From Algiphilus sp022763315 (GTDB lineage: Bacteria > Pseudomonadota > Gammaproteobacteria > Nevskiales > Nevskiaceae): 64,000 bases of DNA. Numbering within the stretch: position 1 is the first letter of the stretch; every line of letters starts with the position of its first letter. A program made the translations under genes and the position numbers. Below the pieces are notes generated by a model that was not told the origin of the DNA, searched no databases, and saw nothing but the letters and a program-made list of their open reading frames with translations. The DNA lies in the NCBI RefSeq assembly GCF_965249985.1, contig NZ_OZ252280.1, one strand, 5' to 3'. Shown piece after piece: positions 39,606-47,192 of this stretch.

Positions 39606-40820
39606 TCAGGCTGCTTCGGTAGAGCGTTCGGCGGCCGCGCCCGCCTCAGTCTTCTTTTTCTTCTTCGGCAGGGTGCCCATGATTTTGCAGATGATGCCGA
39701 GCATGATTTCATCGGCGCCGCCGCCAATGGAGATCAGGCGGGTATCGCGGTAGGCGCGGGCGATCTCGCTCTCCCACATGTAGCCCTGACCGCCCCAGTA
39801 CTGCAGACAGCTGTCGGTGATCTCGCGGCCGATGCGGCCGGCCTTCAGTTTGCACATGGAGGCCAGCTTGGCGACCTCCTCCATGCCGGCCTTGCCGCCG
39901 ATGTAGAGCTCGGTGGTGCGGTAGACCAGCGCGCGCAGCGATTCGACTTCGGTCTGCAGTTCGGCGAGGCGGAAGTGCACGCTCTGGTTGTCGAGAATGC
40001 TCTGGTCGAAGGCCTTGCGCTGGCGTGTGTAGTCGATCGTCGCCTGGATGAGGTTCTCCATCCCCTCAATCATCGAGGCTGCCCCGAACAGGCGCTCCTC
40101 CTGGAACTGCATCATCTGGTAGGTGAAGCCCATGCCTTCCTGACCAATGAGATTGCGCTGCGGCACGCGCACCTCGTCGAGGAAAATCATCGCGGTATCG
40201 GAGGCGCGCATGCCGAGCTTGTCGAGCTTGGTCTCGCGTTGCACGCCCTTGGCGTCCAGCGGCACCACGATCAACGACTTGTTCTGATGCGGCTTCCCGT
40301 CGCTGGTGTTGGCGAGCAGGCAGGCCCAATCCGCCTGCGTGCCGTTGGTGATCCACATCTTGGATCCGTTGATGACGTAGTCATCGCCGTCTTTGCGCGC
40401 CGTGGTCTTGATCGAGGCGACATCCGAGCCGGCCCCCGCCTCCGACACGGCAATCGAGCAGACCTGGTCACCGGCGATCACCGGGGTCAGGTATTCGTCC
40501 CGCAGCGCTTTGGAGCCGAAGCGGGCCAGCGCTGGCGTCGCCATATCCGTCACCACGCCGATGGCCATTGGCAGGCTACCGCAACTGCAGTTGCTGAGCG
40601 CCTCGGCAAAGCGGATCTCGTAGGAGTAATCCAGCCCCAGACCGCCATTGGCCTCCGGCTTGTTGATGCCGAGCAGGCCCAGATCGCCCATGCGCTTGAG
40701 GATGTCATGCGCCGGCCAGATGCCGTCGGCCTCCCACTGCGGCACGTTGGGGTTGATCTCCTCTTCAATGAACTTGCGCGTCGTCTTGTACAGCGACTCG
40801 TGCTCGTGGGTAAATTCCAT
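39606..40820 (-). CDS. Acyl-CoA dehydrogenase with Lys-rich C-terminus
   Basis: A 404-residue acyl-CoA dehydrogenase: CSIAVSEAGAGSDVASIKTT (first signature), MWITNGTQADW, RASDTAMIFLDEVRVP, FQEERLFGAASMIEGMENLI and the C-terminal QYWGGQGYMWESEIARAYRD then ISIGGGADEIMLGII. The GGADEIM variant of the usual GGTSEIM is typical of some citronellyl- or acyclic-terpene-type dehydrogenases (AtuD-like), so branched substrates are possible. A PKKKKK stretch precedes the end. ATG 40818-40820 is chosen because AGGA is well spaced; a TTG nine bases earlier would sit too close to that site. Confidence 0.9.
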   Translation of the reverse strand: MEFTHEHESLYKTTRKFIEEEINPNVPQWEADGIWPAHDILKRMGDLGLLGINKPEANGGLGLDYSYEIRFAEALSNCSCGSLPMAIGVVTDMATPALARFGSKALRDEYLTPVIAGDQVCSIAVSEAGAGSDVASIKTTARKDGDDYVINGSKMWITNGTQADWACLLANTSDGKPHQNKSLIVVPLDAKGVQRETKLDKLGMRASDTAMIFLDEVRVPQRNLIGQEGMGFTYQMMQFQEERLFGAASMIEGMENLIQATIDYTRQRKAFDQSILDNQSVHFRLAELQTEVESLRALVYRTTELYIGGKAGMEEVAKLASMCKLKAGRIGREITDSCLQYWGGQGYMWESEIARAYRDTRLISIGGGADEIMLGIICKIMGTLPKKKKKTEAGAAAERSTEAA

Positions 40821-40930
40821 TACCGTCAATTCCTAAGCCGAAAGGGCTTGTTGTCCGTTCATCCTACTTGTACCACTCGCAAAGAAGGCTTCGCAATAGC
40901 GGTCGATTGGTAATCTATCGTTCCATCGAC

Positions 40931-41770
40931 TCAGCGCGCCGCGCAGTGCTCCGTTGCCTCGAGTTCATCGATGCGAATCTCGAAGCGCTTGGGCCAGCGC
41001 TTGCCGGTGACGTGCAGATGCCCGGTGTCGTGATCCACTGCGATGCCATTGAGCACATTGTTGGCTGCGTCCCAACCGGGTGGTCGCTCGATGCGCTCGG
41101 CCAGGGAATTCAGCTGCAACCAGGCGCAGACCTGCCCGTCGTGTGCGGCAATGGCGGCGATCCGTTGCGTACCGAAAACATTCGCCCACACCAAGCCGTG
41201 GGCGTACTCGAGCTCATTGAGACGCGTGACGGGACGGTCACCGTCGCGCACGGCGATGCCGGACAGGGCGGCGAAGCTGTCTGGATCACGTCGCGTCAAG
41301 TAGTTCGAGCCGTCGCTCATGATCAGAGTGTCGCCGTCATAGGTCAGTCCCCAACCCTCTCCGGCGTAGCGCACCACGCGCTGCACCTGCAGGTCCTGGT
41401 CCAGGATCCGTGCCTGGCCGGCCCGCCAGGTCAGCAGCCAGATGGCATCGTCGACGAAGGTGGCACCCTCGGCGAACTGATTGGCTGGCAGGTCGAGGCG
41501 CGCGTGCGCTCGTTGCGCGCGCTCGAGCACGACAAAGGATTCGCCGTACCCACCGGAGGATTCCAGCCAGATCCCGTCGCGCAGCTGCAGTCCCTGCGTG
41601 AAGCGTTCGGGGTCGTGCGCATGGGTCGCGATCAGCGTCCACTCCAGGACGGGAGCGCCTTGCAGTGGGCGACCATCCGAATGGCCGGAGGAACAGCTGG
41701 CGGTCAGCGCCGTGACGACAAGCGCCATCAAGGGGCGAAAAACCGCATAAAGGTTTGCTTTTGGCTGCAT
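40931..41770 (-). CDS. Glutaminyl-peptide cyclotransferase (plant/bacterial type)
   Basis: This enzyme type cyclises N-terminal glutamine to pyroglutamate. The 279-residue protein is a five-bladed beta-propeller with the family motifs ERFTQGLQL, GYGESFVV, YAGEGWGLTYDGDTLIMSDG, RLNELEYAHGLVWANVFGT, VLNGIAVD and VTGKRWPKRFEI. The N-terminus MQPKANLYAVFRPLMALVVT then ALTASCSSG looks like a signal with a lipobox-like ASCSS, so it is probably periplasmic and perhaps lipid-anchored. No substrate gene is obvious. It is followed downstream by an intergenic gap and the second acyl-CoA dehydrogenase. Confidence 0.9.
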   Translation of the reverse strand: MQPKANLYAVFRPLMALVVTALTASCSSGHSDGRPLQGAPVLEWTLIATHAHDPERFTQGLQLRDGIWLESSGGYGESFVVLERAQRAHARLDLPANQFAEGATFVDDAIWLLTWRAGQARILDQDLQVQRVVRYAGEGWGLTYDGDTLIMSDGSNYLTRRDPDSFAALSGIAVRDGDRPVTRLNELEYAHGLVWANVFGTQRIAAIAAHDGQVCAWLQLNSLAERIERPPGWDAANNVLNGIAVDHDTGHLHVTGKRWPKRFEIRIDELEATEHCAAR

Positions 41771-41890
41771 CTTGCGTCAGAGTCCTTTCAGCGCAGTGGA
41801 TTCATAGCGCTGGGAAAAAGTCAAGCAGCATTGTCCAGGGAGCGGCATCCCGCCGCACGTTAGCAGTTGCGAACGAAGGAGCAGGCCATC

Positions 41891-42367
41891 ATGGCGGACA
41901 CCAAGACGGCGACAAAGAAGGCTTCCAAGAAGTCAGCGGCGAAGAAGGGGGCTGCCAAGAAGTCAGCCGCCAAGAAAACAGCGACCAAGAAGACCGCGGC
42001 CAAGAAGGCAGCAGTGAAGAAGGTCGCCGCCAAGAAGACAGCCGCAAAGAAGGCGGCCGTCAAGAAGTCTGCAGCAAAGAAGACCACCACCAAGAAGGCG
42101 GCGTCCAAGAAGTCGCCGGTGGCCAAGGTGTCGAGTGCGGTCAGCAAGCGTGTCGATACCGCCGCCAAGACCGCGTCCAAGAAGGCCGCGGCGGTCAAGA
42201 AGACCGTCGCCGAGCGCGTTGACAAGGTGGCGGCTGCGCCTGCCAAGAGCCGCAAGCGGCTGAAGTCGGCCGCCGACAGCGCATTGACCACGGCGCGCAA
42301 GACCGCCGGCAAGGTCAGCAAGCGCGTCAAGGACCTTCGCGGCAAGGTCAAGAAAAAGAAAAAATAG
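41891..42367 (+). CDS. Histone H1-like Lys/Ala repeat protein
   Basis: A 158-residue very basic protein. Residues 15-74 are twelve pentapeptide units of the form xAxKK (SAAKK, GAAKK, SAAKK, TATKK, TAAKK, AAVKK, VAAKK, TAAKK, AAVKK, SAAKK, TTTKK, AASKK). The rest has longer-spaced basic helices (KRVDTAAKTASKKAAAVKKT) and ends RGKVKKKKK. Such proteins (AlgP, chlamydial Hc1/Hc2, the PhaF tail) bind DNA without sequence specificity and compact the nucleoid. No phasin domain is present. AAGGAG lies 9 bases before the ATG at 41891. The composition is like the tails of PhaE and the second phasin in this window. A role in the nucleoid is likely; a PHA link is speculative. Confidence 0.82.
   Translation: MADTKTATKKASKKSAAKKGAAKKSAAKKTATKKTAAKKAAVKKVAAKKTAAKKAAVKKSAAKKTTTKKAASKKSPVAKVSSAVSKRVDTAAKTASKKAAAVKKTVAERVDKVAAAPAKSRKRLKSAADSALTTARKTAGKVSKRVKDLRGKVKKKKK
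41933..42112 (+). repeat. Twelve tandem 15-bp coding repeats
   Basis: Each 15-base unit encodes one xAxKK pentapeptide with AAGAAG or AAGAAA-like Lys pairs (for example TCAGCGGCGAAGAAG). Units are imperfect, differing at first and third codons. Such in-frame 15-bp arrays can expand or contract without breaking the reading frame, so unit number may vary among strains. Confidence 0.75.
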
Positions 42368-42442
42368 CGCCGATGTGCGGGCGGCGGCAACGTCGCCCGC
42401 GCTGGTTACAATGCGCGGTCACATCACTTCGCGGATACGCGC

Positions 42443-43306
42443 ATGACGCAAAGCATGACCGGCTTCGCCCAGGGTGAAGCGGAAGCGCACGGCGGCACCA
42501 TTCGTTGGGAACTGCGGTCGGTCAATCATCGTTACCTCGACCTCAGCTTTCGTCTGCCCGATGATTTCCGCGCCTTGGAGGGCAATTTTCGGCAACGCGC
42601 CGGCAAATACTTGTCCCGCGGCAAGGTCGAGGCGCAATTGCGCTACCTGGCCGACGCCTCGGCCGGCGCCATCGAGGTCGATCCAGAGCGTCTCAAACAA
42701 CTCAAGCACGCCATCGACAGTACCGAGCGTGCCTGGGGCTCGCTCGAAACGCCCGACCCGATGGACGTGCTGCGCTTTCCGGGCGTGGTGCGCGAACAGA
42801 AGCCGGATCTGACGCAGCTCTTCGAGGCCGCCGAGACCGCCTTTGACCGCGCGCTACAGGATCTGCGCGAGGCCCGCCGCCGGGAAGGTCAGCATCTGGC
42901 CGATACTCTGCGCGAGCGCTGCAATGCCCTGGCCGAGCAGGTCGAGCAGGTCCGCACCTGTCTGCCCGAAGTCCGAGAGGAATGGATGGAGCGGCTGCGC
43001 ACCCGCTGCCGCGAGCTGGGTGTCGAGGTCGACGCCGGGCGACTGGAGCAGGAGCTGGCGCTGGTGGCCCAGCGCGCCGATGTCGACGAGGAGATGGTCC
43101 GACTCGACGGCCACATTCAGGAGGTGCGTGCGGTGCTGGAGCGCGACGAGGCCATCGGCCGGCGCCTGGACTTTCTGATGCAGGAACTCAATCGCGAAGC
43201 CAATACCTTGTCGTCCAAGTCGCAGGATCAGCGCTTCACGCGTGCCGCGGTCGAGATGAAGGTCATCATCGAGCAGATGCGGGAGCAGGTGCAGAATCTT
43301 GAGTGA
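42443..43306 (+). CDS. yicC: YicC family endoribonuclease
   Basis: YicC is a conserved RNase-like protein linked to small-RNA decay and stationary-phase survival. The 287-residue product opens MTQSMTGFAQGEAEA and continues WELRSVNHRYLDLSFRLPDD, matching the YicC_N domain. The C-terminal DUF1732 block is GRRLDFLMQELNREANTLSS then KSQD and VEMKVIIEQMREQVQNLE. A TACAAT -10-like box lies at 42407-42412. It overlaps gmk by 8 bases, an arrangement often seen. Confidence 0.94.
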   Translation: MTQSMTGFAQGEAEAHGGTIRWELRSVNHRYLDLSFRLPDDFRALEGNFRQRAGKYLSRGKVEAQLRYLADASAGAIEVDPERLKQLKHAIDSTERAWGSLETPDPMDVLRFPGVVREQKPDLTQLFEAAETAFDRALQDLREARRREGQHLADTLRERCNALAEQVEQVRTCLPEVREEWMERLRTRCRELGVEVDAGRLEQELALVAQRADVDEEMVRLDGHIQEVRAVLERDEAIGRRLDFLMQELNREANTLSSKSQDQRFTRAAVEMKVIIEQMREQVQNLE

Positions 43307-43952
43307 GCGCGACCCAGGGGTTCTGCTGATCGTGTCCGCGCCCAGCGGCGGCGGCAAGAGCACACTCACCCGCCACTACGTGCAGCAGAGTGCGGCCTCC
43401 GACCGACCGGCAGCGCTGTCGGTGTCCTACACCACGCGCGCGCCCCGGCCCGGGGAAATCAATGGCGTGCACTATCACTTCGTCGATGACGAGCAATTCG
43501 ACGAAATGATTGCCGAGCACGCCTTCATCGAGCACGCCGAAGTCTTCGGGCGACGCTATGGCACCGGTCGTGCGGTGACCGAGACGGAACTGGAAGTCGG
43601 TCGCGATGTGATCCTGGACATCGATTGGCAGGGCGCGCGTCAGGTGCGGGCCTGCATGCCGGAGGCGGTAGGCGTGTTCATCCTCCCGCCGTCGCGCGAC
43701 GCCTTGGAGGCCCGCCTGCGCGCGCGCGCCCAGGACGCCGACGAGGTCATTGCCCGGCGCATGGCCGCGGCGGCCGACGAGATGCGGCACTGCGACGAGT
43801 ACGACTACTTGCTGATCAACGACGATCTGGCGCGTGCCCAGGCGGATTTCGCCGCCATCGCGCGTGCGGCGCGTTCGCGCAGCGCCGTCGTACAGCGTCA
43901 TCACACGGCGCTGATTGATGAACTTCTGGCCAGTGGCAGCGCGAAGGGGTAA
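43299..43952 (+). CDS. gmk: Guanylate kinase Gmk
   Basis: Gmk phosphorylates GMP to GDP. The 217-residue protein has the P-loop SAPSGGGKST (13-22), the GMP-binding SVSYTTRAPRPGE and the RRYGTGRAV segment, and DIDWQGARQVR. The start is a TTG at 43299 in the 3' end of yicC, with AGGTG seven bases upstream; it yields (M)SERDPGVLLIVSAPSG, the family beginning. The order yicC-gmk-rpoZ-spoT is classic for gammaproteobacteria and links GMP metabolism to (p)ppGpp control. Confidence 0.95.
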   Translation: MSERDPGVLLIVSAPSGGGKSTLTRHYVQQSAASDRPAALSVSYTTRAPRPGEINGVHYHFVDDEQFDEMIAEHAFIEHAEVFGRRYGTGRAVTETELEVGRDVILDIDWQGARQVRACMPEAVGVFILPPSRDALEARLRARAQDADEVIARRMAAAADEMRHCDEYDYLLINDDLARAQADFAAIARAARSRSAVVQRHHTALIDELLASGSAKG

Positions 43953-43990
43953 ACTATCGGGCTGTCTGATCACGACACACCGAGAGCACC

Positions 43991-44260
43991 ATGGCGCGCG
44001 TTACCGTTGAAGATTGTCTGGACCACCTGCCCAACCAGTTCGAGCTCACGCTGGTCGCCGCCAAGCGTGCGCGTCAGCTGACGCGCGGGGCCGAAGCCCA
44101 CATCACCTGGGGCAACGACAAGTCCACGGTGGTGGCGCTGCGCGAGATCGCCGAAGGCAAGATTCATAAGGGCGTGCTCGACGAGCAGGACCTGCCCGCC
44201 GTGTCGGCACCGAAGGTCGAACTCGAAGCCCTCGACCCGCTCGACGCACTGGATATCTGA
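43991..44260 (+). CDS. rpoZ: RNA polymerase omega subunit RpoZ
   Basis: Omega stabilises the beta' subunit and with DksA/ppGpp takes part in the stringent response. The 89-residue product begins MARVTVEDCLDHLPNQFELT and continues LVAAKRARQLTRGAE, the omega signature. The following TVVALREIAEGKI segment is also conserved. It is 38 bases downstream of gmk. A long stem-loop (44274-44306) follows, and spoT starts 288 bases later rather than directly, so spoT has room for its own promoter. Confidence 0.96.
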   Translation: MARVTVEDCLDHLPNQFELTLVAAKRARQLTRGAEAHITWGNDKSTVVALREIAEGKIHKGVLDEQDLPAVSAPKVELEALDPLDALDI

Positions 44261-44273
44261 CGGCCGATTCCCG

Positions 44274-44306
44274 TCGAGCGTGCGGCTCCATTGATCGCAC
44301 GCTCGA
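44274..44306 (+). terminator. Long hairpin after rpoZ
   Basis: TCGAGCGTGCG (44274-44284), 11-base loop, CGCACGCTCGA (44296-44306), a perfect 11-bp stem beginning 14 bases after the rpoZ stop. The following sequence is GCAAAGCCCC, without a T-run. It may be a Rho-dependent end or an mRNA stabilising structure. The rest of the 288-base gap to spoT contains a 12-bp palindrome GTCGCCGGCGAC (44331-44342), a GTTGAA/TTCAAC repeat (44444-44463) and the spoT promoter region. Confidence 0.5.
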
Positions 44307-44503
44307 GCAAAGCCCCTATCGCGCCCTCAAGTCGCCGGCGACGCCCCCGGCGACACTCCTGCCGGCCTGATTGCTGCCGCGGGTTGATCGGCGGCACGGG
44401 CCCTAACCCGCGACGCTGGTGGCAGCCGGCCCCCCCTCAAGCTGTTGAAACGACTGCTTCAACCGGCAGCGCTGGGCGCCCGCCGGGCATGCGCGACGTC
44501 GAG

Positions 44504-44542
44504 TGACAGCGCTGTCATGGCACTGCGCCAGCGCCCTATACT
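44504..44542 (+). promoter_or_regulatory. Palindrome and -10 box upstream of spoT
   Basis: TGACAGCGCTGTCA (44504-44517) is a perfect 14-bp palindrome. A good -10 box, TATACT (44537-44542), follows 19 bases later; no good -35 is seen, though the palindrome occupies the -35 area. The -10 box ends only 6 bases before the spoT ATG, so transcription from it would begin at or next to the start codon, giving a leaderless or nearly leaderless mRNA. No ribosome site is visible. Confidence 0.5.
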
Positions 44543-44548
44543 GGTGCC

Positions 44549-46732
44549 ATGACTCGTCAGCAACTGCCCGTCATCGGCCGTATTGGCAATGCGCTGCGCG
44601 CCCAGCGCGTGGCGCGTACCTTCGGCATCGACGCGCTGGCACGCGTACTCGAAACCTACATGACGGCGGATCAGGTGGACGAGGTGCGCCGCGCCCACGC
44701 CTTGGGACAGCAGGTGCATTCCGGTCAGATGCGCAGCTCGGGCGAACCGTACATCTATCACCCGCTGGCGGTCGCACGCATTCTCGCGGAGATGCGGCTG
44801 GATCACGTCACGATCATTGCCGCCATCCTGCATGACGCCATCGAGGACACCGAGGTCACCAAGGAAGAACTGGCCGCGGATTTCGGCGACGACGTCGCCG
44901 AGCTGGTCGATGGCGTCTCGAAGTTCGATCGCGCCGAAGGGGTGTCCCGGGCGCAGGCGCAGGCGGAGTCGGTACGCAAGCTGCTGATGGCGATGACCAA
45001 GGATCTGCGGGTGATCCTGATCAAGCTCGCGGACCGGCTGCACAACATGCGCACCCTCGGCGCCATGGAGGACAAGAAGCGACGGCGCAAGGCGCGCGAG
45101 ACGCTGGAAGTCTACGCCCCCATTGCGCATCGTCTCGGCATCCATTTCCTGCGCGTGGAACTGGAGGAGCTGGCCTTCCAGAACCTTTATCCGCAGCGCT
45201 ACCGGGTCATCGAACGCTCCGTCCGCCAGCAGCTTGGCAATTCGCGCAAGACCATTGCGGAGATCGAAGGCCGGCTTGCCCGTGCCCTGCGCGACGAAGG
45301 GATTGGCGCGACCGTGGTCGGCCGCCAGAAGAATCTGTACAGCATCTACGAAAAGATGCGCCGCAAGAAGCTCAAGCTGCCATCGGTGATGGACATTCTC
45401 GGCTTCCGCGTCATCGTCTCGAAGGTGGACGAGTGCTATCGCGCCCTCGGCATGGTGCATCACATCTATCGGCCGATCTCCGAGCTGTTCAACGATTACA
45501 TCGCCAACCCCAAGAGCAACGGCTATCAGAGCCTGCACACCACCTGCATGGGGCCGCACGGCCGCAAGATCGAGGTGCAGATCCGCACGCGCGAGATGCA
45601 CCACATCGCAGAGAGCGGTATCGCGGCCCACTGGCAATACAAGCTGGGCGCCAGCGGTCAGCAGAATGCGCCCGAAACGCGCGCACGCGAGTGGCTGTCG
45701 TCGCTGTTTGAACTGCAGGATTCGGCGGCGGCCGTCGACTTCTTCGAGACGGTAAAGATCGACCTCTTCCCTGATGAGGTCTATGTCTTCACGCCTAAGG
45801 GCAAGATCCTGCGCATGCCGCGCGGCGCCACGGCGGTGGACTTTGCCTACGCGGTGCACTCCGAACTGGGTGACCGCTGCGTGGCAGCGCGTATTGACCA
45901 GCAGCTCGAACCGCTGTCGGCGGAGTTGCAGAATGGTCAGACGGTGGAAATCATCACCGCGCGTCATGCCCAGCCCAATGCCGCTTGGCTGAACTTCGTA
46001 AAGACCGCCAAGGCGCGCTCCTCCATTCGCCATTACCTGCGCAACCAACGCACCGACGAGGCTATTCGCCTCGGCAAGCGGCTGTTGGAACGCGCCATTC
46101 GCGGCCTGAATCTCACGGGCAACGTGCTGCGCGGCGAAGCCGTGGAGCGTGTGCTGGAGCTGTACAAGCTCGACGATCTTGAGGCGCTGTACGCGGAAAT
46201 CGGCCTCGGCAAGCGTCTGGCGCCAGTGGTGGCGCGCCATTTCGTGCCGGAGTCAGAGGCCGAATCGACGCAGAGTGATCGCGACGGGCCGGCGCTGGCG
46301 GTGCAGGGCACCGAGGGCCTGGTGCTCAACTATGGCAAGTGCTGTCATCCACTGCCCGGCGACGAAATCCGCGGTCACGTCAGCGCCGGCCGCGGCCTCA
46401 TCATCCATCGCTCGCAGTGTCGCGAAGCCATGCACGGCGTACGCGTCGCTCCGCAGGACTGGATACCGCTGGTCTGGTCGGAAGAGGTCGAAGGCCACTT
46501 TGGCGCCGAGCTGCGCGTGAAGGCGCTCAACGAGCGCGGCGCCTTGGCGGCCATCGCCGCGGAAATTGCCTCGGCCGACTCCTCGATCGAGAATGTGCAG
46601 ATGAGCGACCGCCACGACGACGAGTCGGCGGATATCCGTTTTGTCATCGCGGTAGGTAATCGCACGCATTTAGCGCAGGTGCTGCGGCGCGTGCGGCGAC
46701 TGTCGGTGGTGGCGCGGGCCTGGCGCACCTGA
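44549..46732 (+). CDS. spoT: Bifunctional (p)ppGpp synthetase/hydrolase SpoT
   Basis: SpoT degrades and makes the alarmone (p)ppGpp. The 727-residue protein has the HD hydrolase domain with YIYHPLAVARIL, ILHDAIEDT (His95, Asp96, Glu99, Asp100) and IKLADRLHNMRTL. The synthetase domain follows (about 215-350: VVGRQKNLYSIYEKMRRKKL, DILGFRVIVSKVDECYRALG, NPKSNGYQSLHTT). Next are the TGS domain (VYVFTPKGKILRMPRGATAV), the CCHPLPGDEI helical/zinc region and a C-terminal ACT domain. The intact hydrolase motif fits SpoT rather than RelA. A separate relA is not in this window. The ATG at 44549 is very close to a -10 box. Confidence 0.96.
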   Translation: MTRQQLPVIGRIGNALRAQRVARTFGIDALARVLETYMTADQVDEVRRAHALGQQVHSGQMRSSGEPYIYHPLAVARILAEMRLDHVTIIAAILHDAIEDTEVTKEELAADFGDDVAELVDGVSKFDRAEGVSRAQAQAESVRKLLMAMTKDLRVILIKLADRLHNMRTLGAMEDKKRRRKARETLEVYAPIAHRLGIHFLRVELEELAFQNLYPQRYRVIERSVRQQLGNSRKTIAEIEGRLARALRDEGIGATVVGRQKNLYSIYEKMRRKKLKLPSVMDILGFRVIVSKVDECYRALGMVHHIYRPISELFNDYIANPKSNGYQSLHTTCMGPHGRKIEVQIRTREMHHIAESGIAAHWQYKLGASGQQNAPETRAREWLSSLFELQDSAAAVDFFETVKIDLFPDEVYVFTPKGKILRMPRGATAVDFAYAVHSELGDRCVAARIDQQLEPLSAELQNGQTVEIITARHAQPNAAWLNFVKTAKARSSIRHYLRNQRTDEAIRLGKRLLERAIRGLNLTGNVLRGEAVERVLELYKLDDLEALYAEIGLGKRLAPVVARHFVPESEAESTQSDRDGPALAVQGTEGLVLNYGKCCHPLPGDEIRGHVSAGRGLIIHRSQCREAMHGVRVAPQDWIPLVWSEEVEGHFGAELRVKALNERGALAAIAAEIASADSSIENVQMSDRHDDESADIRFVIAVGNRTHLAQVLRRVRRLSVVARAWRT

Positions 46733-46783
46733 CCCGGGCACGCGCGCTATATTCGGCGCGATCATTCACAGGGAGCCATCCGC

Positions 46784-47182
46784 ATGGGCGCTGAGACAGT
46801 GCGCGAGATCATTCACACCGACCAGGCGCCGCAGGCCATCGGCAGCTATTCGCAGGCGGTGCGCTGCGGGCAGACGGTCTATCTGTCCGGCCAGATTCCG
46901 CTGGATCCCGCCACCATGACGCTGGACAACGCCAGCATCGACGACGAAATCCGCCGCGTTTTCGCCAATCTCGGTGCCGTGGTCAAGGCGGCGGGCGGCC
47001 GCCTGGATCAGGTCGCGAAGCTGAATCTCTATCTCACCGATCTGGGCGATTTCGAGCGCGTCAACGCGATCATGGCGGAGGTCTTCCCGGAACCCTTCCC
47101 GGCACGCGCCGCGGTCGGCGTCGCGGCACTGCCCAAGGGGGCGCGCTTCGAGGCTGAGGGCGTGCTGGTCCTCGACGCCTGA
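46784..47182 (+). CDS. ridA: RidA family 2-iminobutanoate/2-iminopropanoate deaminase
   Basis: RidA hydrolyses reactive enamine/imine intermediates made by PLP enzymes, preventing their damage. The 132-residue product matches: IGSYSQAVRCGQTVYLSGQI, AAGGRLDQVAKLNLYLTDL, FPARAAVGVAALPKGA with the substrate-binding Arg108, and a conserved Glu near 125. GGGAG lies 8 bases before the ATG. A TATATT -10-like element lies in the 51-base gap after spoT. The neighbourhood with spoT and recG is the same as in Pseudomonas. Confidence 0.95.
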   Translation: MGAETVREIIHTDQAPQAIGSYSQAVRCGQTVYLSGQIPLDPATMTLDNASIDDEIRRVFANLGAVVKAAGGRLDQVAKLNLYLTDLGDFERVNAIMAEVFPEPFPARAAVGVAALPKGARFEAEGVLVLDA

Positions 47183-47192
47183 GCGTGCACTA

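Noticed and set aside
41933..42112. Regular 15-bp repeats that could suggest a CRISPR or satellite
   Set aside because: The units are contiguous, imperfect and in frame with a Lys/Ala protein; no spacers are present.
44331..44342. 12-bp palindrome GTCGCCGGCGAC between rpoZ and spoT
   Set aside because: Short GC palindromes of this kind are common in such GC-rich DNA and it lies at no promoter element.
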